A stretch of DNA of 41,533 nucleotides from Desulfarculales bacterium UBA696 (GCA_002298995.1 DBMO01000035.1:54089-95621), one strand, 5' to 3'. Counted from the stretch's first letter, positions 33,673 to 41,296 are shown. Numbers and translations: made by a program. Notes: a model not told the origin generated them from the letters alone.

Positions 33673-35571
33673 ATGGACTACATAGAATGGTTGGACAAGC
33701 ACTACCCCAGAAAAGTGGTGAGTGCGAGGCAGGCTATTTCAGCGATAGGCAAGGGCAGCCGGGTATTTATCGGCACCGGTTGCGGCGAGCCTCAGCATCT
33801 CATCCGCGCCATGGTATTCGACGAAAATTTGCAGGATATCATGATCTACCAGATGCTATCGAGCACGCTTGCCGAATACGTCGATGACAAAAACTTCCTC
33901 GACCGCTTCTCGCTAAAGCTCTTCTTTATCAGCTACGCCCTTCGCAAGGCGGCGTTCGAGGGCAAGATAGACTACGTTCCAGCCTACCTTTCCCAGATCC
34001 CGGAGCTTTTCAACAGCAAGAGCATCGGCCTGGACTTTGCCCTCATCCAGGTAAGCCCGCCGGATGAATTCGGGTACTGCAGCCTTGGAGTGTCGGTGGA
34101 TATCACCCGCGCCGGCACGGAAAACTCCCGTGTGGTCATCGCGCAAATTAATCCACAGATGCCCAGGACCTGGGGGGACAGCTTCATTCACGTCGATGAA
34201 ATAGATTACCTGGTAGATTATAACGAGCCCCTGGTGGAGTTCATACCCGGGTCCCCGGACAAAGACATCACTCAGCGAATCGGCCATTACGTCTCACAAC
34301 TGGTAAATGACGGGGCCACCCTGCAGGTCGGCTTCGGACAACTCCCTTACGCCATTTTGCCCTATCTGGACAACAAGAAGGACCTGGGAATTCACACCCA
34401 GCTGATAACCGACGGCTTTCTGCCTCTTTTCGAAAAAAAGGTCATATCCAACAAGAAGAAAACCCTTCTGCCCGGAAGGGTGGTCGCCTCTCTTTGCATG
34501 GGGTCGCAAAAACTCTACCAATACGTCAACGACAACCCGATGTTCTATTTCCGAAGCTCCGAATTCGTAAACGATCCGGCCGTGATTGCCCGCAACGATA
34601 ATTTTATTTCTATCAGTTCGGCCCTGGAAGTCGATCTTACCGGGCAGGTCTGTTCGGACTCGGTCGGGTATTTGTTCTACAGCGGCATAGGCGACCAGGT
34701 CGATTTCCTTCGAGGCAGTTCGATGTCCAAGGGAGGGTTTTCAATCATCGCCCTGCCCTCGACGGCTCAGGACGGCAAGGTATCGAGGATCGTGTCCCAC
34801 CTCAGCGAAGGCGCCGGTGTCGCCACGACGCGCGGTGACGTGAATTTCGTGGTGACCGAATATGGAATCGCGGAGCTGAAAGGTAAAAGCATCTACCAGC
34901 GGGTTATGGAACTTTCGCAGATCGCCCATCCGAAATTTCGCGAAAACCTGATCTCCGAGGCAAAAAAGCACCACTACATCTTCGCGGACCAGCTCCCGCC
35001 GCGCGAGGAAGACCTTATTTTTCTCGAAGAGTACAAGAGCACCCTTCAGACCCCGAGCGGAAATACAGTCGAGTTCCGCCCGCTGCTCCCATCGGATGAG
35101 TTCGGGTTCCGAAATTTTTACTATTCGCTCCAGGCAAAGACCGTTTACTACCGGTTTTTCTACTATAAGAGACTTTTTTCCCACGAAAGCCTTCAGGAAC
35201 AATGGGCCAAGGTGGACTACCGCAAGAACATGTCGATAATCGGCCTGGCGTCCAGGCGGGGGCACAAGGAAATTGTCGCGATAGGCTCCTACGCCGCGTT
35301 CGAGGAAGATAAGGCCGAGGTCGCACTGGTGGTCAGGGACGATTACCAGCAGCAGGGCATCGGCACTCACCTGCTAAAGGTCCTGGAAAAGATCGCGAAG
35401 GAAAATAACTACAAAGGCTTTATCGCGTCGGTATTGAAAGAGAACCGGGTGATGGTCCACACTTTCCAGAAGAATTTTCCAAAGTCCGAAATCCTCTCAA
35501 GGGGCAGCGAAGTTTTCGTTCAGATGGATTTTGAAGACAACACGCAAGCCGAGCAGCAGGACCGCCAGTAA
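33673..35571 (+). CDS. Acetyl-CoA hydrolase/CoA-transferase fused to a GNAT domain
   Basis: A 632-residue fusion. Residues 1 to about 450 are a class I acetyl-CoA hydrolase/transferase (related to 4-hydroxybutyrate CoA-transferase). The likely catalytic Glu is E297 in FRSSEFVNDP, and other family blocks are VSPPDEFGYCSLG, LQVGFGQLPYAIL and VTEYGIAELKGKS. Residues about 465-632 are a GNAT acetyltransferase with the acetyl-CoA loop DDYQQQGIGTHLL. The transferase half would move CoA between acyl groups. The GNAT half may acetylate a protein lysine, perhaps an acyl-CoA enzyme, as a control device; that is inference. Similar fusions occur in syntrophic and metal-reducing deltaproteobacteria. The ATG at 33673 gives the expected N-terminus (MDYIEWLDKHYPRK); a TTG 45 bases upstream is less likely. 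Confidence 0.9.
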   Translation: MDYIEWLDKHYPRKVVSARQAISAIGKGSRVFIGTGCGEPQHLIRAMVFDENLQDIMIYQMLSSTLAEYVDDKNFLDRFSLKLFFISYALRKAAFEGKIDYVPAYLSQIPELFNSKSIGLDFALIQVSPPDEFGYCSLGVSVDITRAGTENSRVVIAQINPQMPRTWGDSFIHVDEIDYLVDYNEPLVEFIPGSPDKDITQRIGHYVSQLVNDGATLQVGFGQLPYAILPYLDNKKDLGIHTQLITDGFLPLFEKKVISNKKKTLLPGRVVASLCMGSQKLYQYVNDNPMFYFRSSEFVNDPAVIARNDNFISISSALEVDLTGQVCSDSVGYLFYSGIGDQVDFLRGSSMSKGGFSIIALPSTAQDGKVSRIVSHLSEGAGVATTRGDVNFVVTEYGIAELKGKSIYQRVMELSQIAHPKFRENLISEAKKHHYIFADQLPPREEDLIFLEEYKSTLQTPSGNTVEFRPLLPSDEFGFRNFYYSLQAKTVYYRFFYYKRLFSHESLQEQWAKVDYRKNMSIIGLASRRGHKEIVAIGSYAAFEEDKAEVALVVRDDYQQQGIGTHLLKVLEKIAKENNYKGFIASVLKENRVMVHTFQKNFPKSEILSRGSEVFVQMDFEDNTQAEQQDRQ

Positions 35572-35812
35572 CAGTAACGGTTTGGCACATTCCCGCCTCA
35601 GCGCGCATGGCGCATTCAGCGGATATGACGTCAGGGTAGAGCGCGGGCCGGGAAAAGCGCACTGATGGACTCTTGCCCGTGGAATGCCGGTATTTGGTGA
35701 AGTTGCGCCGGCTGCACCGGCCTCTGCCAATTCTAAATGCTAATTCCCCTCAAGCCCTGGAGCCCCGCCTGTTCCGCTCCCACCTCATCCGATCGGATGC
35801 CGCCGCATCTCC
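35572..35812. other. Intergenic region, nothing recognised
   Basis: Together with 35842-35948 this forms about 430 bases between the CoA-transferase gene and tRNA-Glu. I see no gene or terminator in it. Two promoter-like elements occur toward the tRNA and are listed separately. Confidence 0.5.
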
Positions 35813-35841
35813 TTGACACCACGAGTATTCATGTGTAATAA
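35813..35841 (+). promoter_or_regulatory. Sigma-70-like promoter upstream of tRNA-Glu
   Basis: TTGACA is followed by exactly 17 bases and TAATAA. It would start a transcript near 35848, leaving a 150-base leader before tRNA-Glu. It may be a second, distal tRNA promoter, since no other gene lies between. Confidence 0.6.
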
Positions 35842-35948
35842 GGTATTTCTTCGGGATTGGCGAAATCGCCTCAAAGGCAGAAAGAGCCCTACAAGCCTTT
35901 GAGCGCGGGGCCGCGATTCAAATTGGCATCCCGCCGCCGCAAATCCTG

Positions 35949-35977
35949 TTGACATCGGCCGGAGCATCCGCTAGACA
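35949..35977 (+). promoter_or_regulatory. Proximal promoter of tRNA-Glu
   Basis: TTGACA, 17 bases, then TAGACA. The predicted start near 35984 lies about 15 bases before the mature tRNA and is followed by a GC-rich segment, as usual for tRNA promoters. Confidence 0.65.
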
Positions 35978-35998
35978 ACTCCGGTCGCGCACCACCAT

Positions 35999-36073
35999 GT
36001 CCCCATCGTCTAGTCCGGTCCAGGACACCGGCCTTTCACGCCGGCGACGCCGGTTCAAATCCGGCTGGGGACG
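35999..36073 (+). tRNA. tRNA-Glu (TTC)
   Basis: A 75-base cloverleaf. The acceptor stem is GTCCCCA/TGGGGAC with discriminator G. The anticodon arm CCGGC-CTTTCAC-GCCGG gives TTC, Glu. The T-arm is GCCGGTTCAAATCCGGC. CCA is not encoded, unlike the tRNA-Lys gene. It sits about 100 bases outside the right arm of the long inverted repeat, so it could have served as an integration landmark, although no att-like duplication of its 3' end was found. Confidence 0.96.
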
Positions 36074-36081
36074 CTTGAATC

Positions 36082-36116
36082 AAGAGGTCGGCTCGGTCGA
36101 GCCGACCTCTTTTTTG
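36082..36116 (+). terminator. Intrinsic terminator after tRNA-Glu
   Basis: AAGAGGTCGGCTC and GAGCCGACCTCTT form a 13-bp stem around GGTC, followed by a T-run. It is 8 bases after the tRNA. Confidence 0.92.
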
Positions 36117-36386
36117 TTTTATACAGACCCCCGTCACCCAGGGCCATGCAACCTGGCATCAAACCCTTTACGAAAGCGGCCGGACCTATATCTTTTCAAA
36201 GATCACGGGCATCGGCTCATTCATTCCGCACCCAGGCTGCCCCCATCCGATTCTTAATTATCATTCGTTGCTGGAAGCCGAAGTAAGCCCTTTTTCCGCA
36301 CTTTAACCGCACTTGTATTGCACCGTTGCCGCACCGTTAATGCACCATCTCCGCACCTTTGGCCGTGTTTCCCGTCCGGGTTTACA

Positions 36387-37010
36387 TCACGCTCGATCAT
36401 CGTGCCCGCATTGCTCATTTGAGTCTTCATCGTCCGCTGTCCGCGAATGTCCGGACTGCATGCCGGATCGGCCCAGCGCTTTGTCCAGAAAACTTTGACC
36501 GCGAATCAGCATCCTCTTGTAGCGCCCGGCCATTTCAAGGCCCGCCTCGATGCCCCGGATCACTTTGACATCGAGCTGTTTCGGGTCCGCCGCCAATTGA
36601 TTCATCCGCATAAGGCACGCCTTTTCGAGTGCTTCAATGCCGTCTCGAACAGTTGCCGCGGGTTTGCCACGGGACTTGCCGCGCGGATCGGGCCCTCTTT
36701 TGGCGTCATCCATCGCGGTCTTTCTGGCAAGGGACTCCATTGCGACAAATGCGATAACGTCCCTGGGGCCGGCTGTTTCAAGGCAGTTATGGAGCAGCTT
36801 TTCCCTTAGCAGGTTCTTCTTTGTGCCGATCTCGTGAAGAATCCGGCTGTTTTCACGCCTTTTTCCGGCCCAACCCAGTTTCTTTCCCCAGTGCTTAAGC
36901 TGTCTCAGTGAGACTCCGGTAATATCGCTGACCTCACTGAAACTGTGCCCACTGATGCAATAGAACCGTTCCGCCAGTTGCACCGTTTCGGTTGAAAAAC
37001 TCTTCGGCAC
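36387..37010 (-). CDS. Phage-like HTH protein (small-terminase/DUF1804-like)
   Basis: A 207-residue basic protein. A helix-turn-helix occurs near residues 22-48 (HSFSEVSDITGVSLRQLKHW then GKKLGWAGKR). The middle is helical and charged with no enzyme motif; a basic GPDPRGKSRGK stretch follows. The arrangement resembles small terminase-like or DUF1804 proteins of Mu-like phages, which bind DNA before packaging. This is a similarity judged by eye, not a firm match. No other phage genes are nearby, so it is probably an orphan. The start is GTG at 37010 with AGGGG about 9 bases upstream. Its last 23 codons are duplicated at 907-978 in the left inverted-repeat arm. Confidence 0.5.
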   Translation of the reverse strand: MPKSFSTETVQLAERFYCISGHSFSEVSDITGVSLRQLKHWGKKLGWAGKRRENSRILHEIGTKKNLLREKLLHNCLETAGPRDVIAFVAMESLARKTAMDDAKRGPDPRGKSRGKPAATVRDGIEALEKACLMRMNQLAADPKQLDVKVIRGIEAGLEMAGRYKRMLIRGQSFLDKALGRSGMQSGHSRTADDEDSNEQCGHDDRA

Positions 37011-37222
37011 CGCGTCTACCCCTGCTCAGATTACGGTTGATGCGCCGGCGGCCGCGTTTGCCCGCCAATCCTGAAGACGGTCAACGGCCTTCAATATCTC
37101 TCACTAAAGCCTTGCCTCCGGTTCGCTTAGCACACGTTTTTTACAGGTAGGGATAATTTGGCAACCGGTTGACGGTTTATTGAATTAACCCGGGAAGCGA
37201 TGCAGAATCGTAATATTCGTAG

Positions 37223-37248
37223 GATGGGTGGAGCGAGCGCAACCCATC
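37223..37248. repeat. GATGGGT/ACCCATC hairpin upstream of RAYT copy
   Basis: The same 7-bp stem and loop as at 576-601, here 42 bases before the RAYT start codon. The flank TAATATTCGTAGGATGGGT is shared too. Confidence 0.65.
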
Positions 37249-37289
37249 TATTTTCCATCTATTTTCTATTTACAACCATTGTGAATGTG

Positions 37290-37917
37290 ATGATGACCAA
37301 CTACCGCCGAAACCGCCTGCCGGGAGCGACATATTTCTTCACGTTAACAATTGCCCAAAGGCATCTCGATTTGTTGATACTATGACCTTCATTAATCGGC
37401 GGACATTGAGCAGGATTGGATACGGCGGCTGTACGGGTCTTTCCGTGACCACGCCCGGCAGCATGTTCGCTAATCAATGAAGGTCTTAGTAAGACACGTT
37501 CAAGATCTGAAAACTGCATTTCGCGAGGAACATCAACGCGCCCCTTTTGTAAACGTTGCCCTCGTCATTCTTCCTGATCACCTGCACGCAATATGGCGCT
37601 GCCCAAAGGCGATTCGGACTATTCACAACGATGGCGGCGAATCAAGGCCGGCTTTTCACTCGCGCTGCCTTTGGGAGAAGGCGTTAATCCGGGCCGTAAG
37701 ATGAAAGGCGAACGGGGACTCCGGCAACGCAGATTTTGGGAACATACCATCCGGGACGAAGGCGATTTGAATAACCATTTGGACTATATCCATTATAATC
37801 CGGTCAAACACGTCGGATTGGCCGCATTCCACGTTTCATCAATACGTGCAACGCGGAATGTATACGATGGATTGGTGCGGCTCCAAAGCAGAGTTTGACG
37901 GCGATTTCGGGGAATGA
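37290..37917 (+). pseudogene. RAYT transposase pseudogene interrupted by a MITE
   Basis: The gene starts MMTNYRRNRLPGATYFFTLT, IAQRHLDLLI, as in REP-associated tyrosine transposases. It is interrupted at codon 30 by a 110-bp MITE. It resumes as RHVQDLKTAFREEHQR with the HUH-type ILPDHLHAIW, then shifts frame near 37605. It continues KGDSDYSQRW, FWEHTIRDEGDL and YIHYNPVKH, the last with the nucleophile Tyr region. Another shift near 37830 leads to the true C-terminus ...FDGDFGE with TGA at 37915-37917. At least three lesions make it non-functional. A REP-like hairpin follows at 37939. The 5' 265 bases recur at 41268-41533. Confidence 0.88.
37380..37489. mobile_element. 110-bp MITE with TA target duplication
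   Basis: The element begins CTATGACCTTCATT and ends AATGAAGGTCTTAG, so the terminal inverted repeats are 14 bp with one mismatch. It is flanked by TA on both sides (37378-37379 and 37490-37491). The related sequence at 406-546 has a single TA at this spot and no insert, which proves insertion with TA duplication. TA targeting points to an IS630/Tc1-mariner-type transposase supplied in trans. It has no coding capacity. A second copy lies at 41387-41496. Confidence 0.85.
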
Positions 37918-37938
37918 TCCAAACCGGTAGTCAAAAGC

Positions 37939-37977
37939 GATGGGTTTCGTCCCATGAAACGTGGGACTTCACCCATC
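37939..37977. repeat. Nested REP-like hairpin after RAYT copy
   Basis: An outer stem GATGGGT/ACCCATC encloses an inner stem GTCCCA/TGGGAC. The same structure at 41220-41258 differs by two substitutions that still allow pairing. It follows the RAYT stop by 21 bases. Confidence 0.65.
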
Positions 37978-38112
37978 CTACCTGCTGACAGACGCTCGTC
38001 CCGGTTTCTGCCTTCTCCACCACAAGCCGGAAGGGTTCCGCTATAACCTTCGTTCACCGTTGACTATTTTTTCCCATCCCAATAGACTAAATAGAATATC
38101 GGGAGGGCGACA

Positions 38113-39060
38113 ATGTTACTCAAGGCTGAAGAGCCGCAGCTGTTGATCAATATCCCCAGCATGGACGAGGAAGTTTTCAGCATGCGGATTCGGGGAAAGT
38201 TGCGTCCTACTTTGCGACCTCGACTAATTGATTTGTTCTCAGGGGCAGGCGGGATGACCTTGGGTTTTAGCCCGTTTCTGGGACATTATTTCGAGCCGGT
38301 CTGGGCAAACGACTTCAACACATATGCCGTGGAGACGTACAACGCCAATTTTGGCAACCATTGCGTACCCGGTGACATTGTCGATCTGCTTCGTGATCCC
38401 GCCATAACAATTCCCCGAGCAGAAGTGGTTATCGGCGGCCCCCCATGCCAGGGCTTCAGCCTGTTAAACAAGTTGCGCAATGATGATCACCGCAAACAAC
38501 TCTGGCGGCCCTTTATGGAGGTCGTTGAAAGATCCGGGGCCTCCATTTTCGTAATGGAGAACGTACCTCAACTCATTGGATCGGTTGAACACCAAGAGAT
38601 TCTGGAAGTTGCCGTGGAATTGGGCTTCAGTGCCGCATCGGCTAGATTGTGTGCTGCGGATTATGGAGTCCCGCAGATTCGCTGGCGGGCATTCATTATT
38701 GGTTGCAGGTTCACTGACCCTAAAAGCGTTTTCCCACCGAAAAGGACAAACTACCCTTCGGACCAAAACCATCGCCGGGCCTTTGCTGAAAGAGAAGTGC
38801 CCTACATATCCGATCCTAGACCGTACAAGACTGTGAAGGAGGCGATAGGTGATTTGAAGCCTCCCGAAGGTACCGAGATAAGGGATGAGCCACCTCCGTA
38901 CGACCTCCATTTTGGCCGAAATCCTTCCCCTAAAAGTCTGAAGCGTTATTTGGCAATCCCGGAAGAAGGTATGAATCGTTTCGACCTCCAAAAGCGCGCA
39001 CCGCATTTGACGCCGGAATGCTGGACTTTCTGTGGGACACCCCAGGTCGGTTGTTCGTGA
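38113..39060 (+). CDS. DNA cytosine-5 methyltransferase, C-terminally truncated
   Basis: A 315-residue C5 methyltransferase that would methylate cytosine in a specific site using S-adenosylmethionine. Visible motifs are I (DLFSGAGGMTLGF, from residue 40), IV with the catalytic Cys (GGPPCQGFS, C112), VI (ENVP, E149) and VIII (QIRWR). The C-terminus breaks off after LTPECW into an unrelated tail ending at 39058-39060. Most of the target recognition region and motifs IX and X (a GNAVPP-like block) are absent. Family members usually have roughly 80-120 more residues. It may therefore be inactive. GGGAGGGCGACA precedes the ATG at 38113. Base composition is lower in GC than the lipid operon, suggesting transfer. 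It heads a cassette with two HNH nuclease genes. Confidence 0.88.
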   Translation: MLLKAEEPQLLINIPSMDEEVFSMRIRGKLRPTLRPRLIDLFSGAGGMTLGFSPFLGHYFEPVWANDFNTYAVETYNANFGNHCVPGDIVDLLRDPAITIPRAEVVIGGPPCQGFSLLNKLRNDDHRKQLWRPFMEVVERSGASIFVMENVPQLIGSVEHQEILEVAVELGFSAASARLCAADYGVPQIRWRAFIIGCRFTDPKSVFPPKRTNYPSDQNHRRAFAEREVPYISDPRPYKTVKEAIGDLKPPEGTEIRDEPPPYDLHFGRNPSPKSLKRYLAIPEEGMNRFDLQKRAPHLTPECWTFCGTPQVGCS

Positions 39061-39138
39061 GACCAAGGGTGGCCAAGCATCATAGCCTCCATTGAACCGC
39101 TCTTCGCGGCTAGCCGTAACTGATTAACAAGGTGCGGT

Positions 39139-39918
39139 ATGTCATATAATTCAATTCAGCCTCAATACGGGGTCCCTTGGTCAAGAGAGGAATTGATCCT
39201 TGCATTCGAACTGTATTGCAGGATTCCGTTCAAAAAAACCAAAGCAAATAATCCAAAAGTGCTGGACTTGGCTGAGCTTCTTGGACGGACCCCAGCGTCT
39301 GTCGCTCGAAAACTCGGTAACTTTGGTGCCTTTGACCCAGAACTTCGCAAAGCAAAGATCACAGGGCTAACCCATACAAGCAAGCTAGATCGTGAGATAT
39401 GGGAGGAATTTAATCGGGATTGGAATGGCTTGGTCTGGGAAGCCAGCAAGCTTCGGCAATCATTAGGGGCTGAAAGCAAACAAGGACATCAGCCTCTTTT
39501 CCAACCCTCAGGGCCATCGGAGAAAGTGCGTACGAGCAAGCAGCGGGTCCATCAAGCATTCTTCCGCGCCGCCATCCTTAGTAGCTATGAAGAAGCCTGC
39601 TGCATAACGGGTTTGAAGGTTCCAGAATGCTTGATTGCGAGTCATATTGTGCCATGGAGCGAAGATGAAAAGTACAGATCGGACCCTACCAATGGTCTCT
39701 GTTTAAGTTCCACTTTCGACCGCTTGTTTGATGCTGGCCTGATAACGATCAGCGATAACTTGGAGGTTCGTATGATAGTGAGTTTGATCGAAGACAAGAA
39801 TCAGAGCACCCAAGAATTGATCTGCGCGTATAACGGGAGACCCATCATCACGCCGCGCAGATTCATGCCTTCGCTGGAACGACTCCGTTGGCATCGTCTC
39901 AATGTGTTCAGGGGCTAA
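39139..39918 (+). CDS. HNH endonuclease, probable restriction enzyme
   Basis: A 259-residue protein. The N-terminal region (PWSREELILAFELYCRIPF, then LAELLGRTPASVARKLGNF) is the DNA-binding-like block seen before HNH domains of putative restriction endonucleases. The C-terminal HNH_2-type core includes CCITGLKVPECLIASHIVPW (H169) and NGLCLSSTFDRLFDAGLI (N185). The protein would cut double-stranded DNA in the cytoplasm. It follows the methyltransferase gene by 78 bases, so it is likely its partner in a type II system. Because the methyltransferase is truncated, the nuclease must be silent, weak, or protected by another methylase outside the window. The start ATG 39139 is preceded by AAGGTGCGGT at reasonable spacing. 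Confidence 0.85.
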   Translation: MSYNSIQPQYGVPWSREELILAFELYCRIPFKKTKANNPKVLDLAELLGRTPASVARKLGNFGAFDPELRKAKITGLTHTSKLDREIWEEFNRDWNGLVWEASKLRQSLGAESKQGHQPLFQPSGPSEKVRTSKQRVHQAFFRAAILSSYEEACCITGLKVPECLIASHIVPWSEDEKYRSDPTNGLCLSSTFDRLFDAGLITISDNLEVRMIVSLIEDKNQSTQELICAYNGRPIITPRRFMPSLERLRWHRLNVFRG

Positions 39919-39942
39919 TTAAGGGAAGGGGTTCGTGGGATT

Positions 39943-40200
39943 ATGCAAGAAGGTGCACACTTGGAAGCACTCATTAGTGAGTATGAGGAGCTTCTGCCGC
40001 AGGTTGTACAATCCGACGACACTGTGGCTGGGGAGAACTTAAAGCTTCTAGTCGGCTCATTATGCAAATGTGCGGACTGGACTGAACAAGGTGCAGACGA
40101 GATCATTCGACTTGCGACAGCTTACGGCGCGTTCATGCTTCGAAATGCATTGGCCCTTGCCGTAGCACTCGGAAAGGAGGACGGTGAGCTAGGGTTCTGA
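39943..40200 (+). CDS. Small hypothetical protein of the restriction cassette
   Basis: An 85-residue acidic, helical protein that I do not recognise (MQEGAHLEALISEYEELLPQ at the start; ATAYGAFMLRNALALAVALG near the end). No membrane segment or metal motif is clear. It lies 24 bases after the first HNH gene and 36 bases before the second, on the same strand, so it is probably part of the cassette. A control or immunity-like role is possible but nothing in the sequence shows it. Confidence 0.6.
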   Translation: MQEGAHLEALISEYEELLPQVVQSDDTVAGENLKLLVGSLCKCADWTEQGADEIIRLATAYGAFMLRNALALAVALGKEDGELGF

Positions 40201-40236
40201 TAGCAATAGCTCGCGCTGGCACTTGTTCCTGCAAAC

Positions 40237-41040
40237 ATGGTCCTACGCTCTCTCGGCTCCTCCCTTATAGATAAGCAATATGCAAAAAGCGCACGGGACC
40301 GCATACTTTTTTATCTTCGCAAGTATCCACATACGGTTATCAGCGGCAATGAGCTTATGGTTGTCGCTGGAATAGGCGAATGGGCACGGCGAGTTCGTGA
40401 GTTGCGCGTTCAGTTCGGCTGGTCCATTATCAGTGGCCTGACCGCAAAGGAAATGGCCCAAGAGGAAGAAGTCCCATTCCCTGATGTTGATCTCTCGGCG
40501 ATGAAGCCCAGCGAATACATCCTACTGGATGAAGAACAAGACAGGGATGCCGCCTTCCGTTGGAATACCGCTAACGAGATACGACGTAAGAAGTCCTCGG
40601 TTAGGGATAAAATTCTGGAGTACTTAATCAAGAATGTCGGAAAGAAGGTTACGGGGGAAGAACTGCGTTACGTTGCGAATAACCGCACCGAATGGGCACG
40701 GAGAGTACGGGAACTACGCACTGAACACGGCTGGCAGGTAATGACAAAGACGACCGGCATGCCCGAGCTACCAATAGGTGCTTACCTCCTGGCAAGCACA
40801 CGACAGGCCCCTGAACATGACCGCGTGATTCCCGATCAAGTGCGCCGCCAAGTTCTTCAGAGGGACGAATACAGGTGTCGGAATTGTGGGTGGAATCACG
40901 ACAAGTGGAATCCCTCCGACCCGAGGCACCTTGAAGCTCATCACATTGATCCTCATGCGCAAGGCGGAGCCAATACGCCGAACAATCTCATTACCCTTTG
41001 CAATGTTTGCCATGACCAAGAGCACAAGAGAAATCATTAA
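40237..41040 (+). CDS. HNH endonuclease with duplicated helix-turn-helix region
   Basis: A 267-residue nuclease. Residues about 19-64 and 121-169 are two copies of one winged-helix-like unit. The first has RDRILFYLRKYP...EWARRVRELRVQFGW and the second RDKILEYLIKNV...EWARRVRELRTEHGW. The C-terminal HNH domain (about 200-267) has a zinc-binding pair, CRNCG (C214, C217) and CNVCH (C255, C258). The HNH core is EAHHIDPHAQGG (H235/H236), N250 and H259. It is likely a cytoplasmic site-specific DNA nuclease. It is the last gene of the cassette, 36 bases after the small gene. There is no strong ribosome site before the ATG at 40237, so coupling or a later start is possible. REP hairpins begin 12 bases after its stop. 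Confidence 0.88.
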   Translation: MVLRSLGSSLIDKQYAKSARDRILFYLRKYPHTVISGNELMVVAGIGEWARRVRELRVQFGWSIISGLTAKEMAQEEEVPFPDVDLSAMKPSEYILLDEEQDRDAAFRWNTANEIRRKKSSVRDKILEYLIKNVGKKVTGEELRYVANNRTEWARRVRELRTEHGWQVMTKTTGMPELPIGAYLLASTRQAPEHDRVIPDQVRRQVLQRDEYRCRNCGWNHDKWNPSDPRHLEAHHIDPHAQGGANTPNNLITLCNVCHDQEHKRNH

Positions 41041-41051
41041 TAAACGGGTAA

Positions 41052-41079
41052 CACAGGCAAAGTCTTTTGGTTGCCTGTG
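41052..41079. repeat. REP-like hairpin CACAGGCAA/TTGCCTGTG
   Basis: A perfect 9-bp stem with a 10-base loop lies 12 bases after the HNH gene. The stem core ACAGGCA/TGCCTGT is shared with 41131-41151. There is no T-run, so it is better read as a REP than a terminator. Confidence 0.6.
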
Positions 41080-41130
41080 CCGGCGGCAAGAGGGAGTCTA
41101 ATTGGCGGTACAATCCGATTCCTCTTGTCC

Positions 41131-41151
41131 CACAGGCAGAGGCTGCCTGTG
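41131..41151. repeat. REP hairpin CACAGGCAG/CTGCCTGTG
   Basis: A perfect 9-bp stem with a 3-base loop, followed by CCACCCGCG. Read on the minus strand it has the GGGTGG head plus hairpin, as at 379-408. Confidence 0.65.
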
Positions 41152-41159
41152 CCACCCGC

Positions 41160-41198
41160 GGCTCCAAAGCAGGATTTGACGGCGTCTTCGGGGAATGA
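41160..41198 (+). pseudogene. RAYT C-terminal remnant
   Basis: Twelve codons, GSKAGFDGVFGE plus TGA, match the C-terminus of the RAYT pseudogene at 37290-37917 (GSKAEFDGDFGE). The match continues through the downstream nested REP. It marks a second, mostly lost copy whose tail lies on the far side of the restriction cassette. Confidence 0.75.
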
Positions 41199-41219
41199 TC
41201 CAAAGCGGTAGTCAAAAGC

Positions 41220-41258
41220 GATGGGTTTCGTTCCATGAAACATGGGACTTCACCCATC
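41220..41258. repeat. Nested REP-like hairpin, second copy
   Basis: The outer stem is GATGGGT/ACCCATC and the inner stem GTTCCAT/ATGGGAC has one G-U pair. It is nearly identical to 37939-37977. It is followed directly by the 5' region of another RAYT copy. Confidence 0.65.
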
Positions 41259-41296
41259 CTACGTGCTATTTTCTATTTACAACCATTGCGGATGTG

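Larger units (their letters stand above)
36170..37538 (+). repeat. Right arm of long inverted repeat
   Basis: This is the partner of 406-1203 (see there). Matching blocks are 36170-36472 and 37105-37538. The central part, 36473-37104, holds most of the phage-like HTH gene and has no match in the left arm. The RAYT block additionally carries the 110-bp MITE. Because the arms are inverted, recombination between them would flip the 35 kb in between. Confidence 0.8.

Noticed and set aside
35850..35940. tRNA-like segment (GGGAT...ATCCC with TTCAAAT)
   Set aside because: Only five acceptor pairs form, the T-stem does not pair, and no D or anticodon arm can be drawn.
35999..36200. tRNA-Glu as a phage attachment site
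   Set aside because: No duplicate of the tRNA 3' end was found at the other island border and no integrase gene is in the window.
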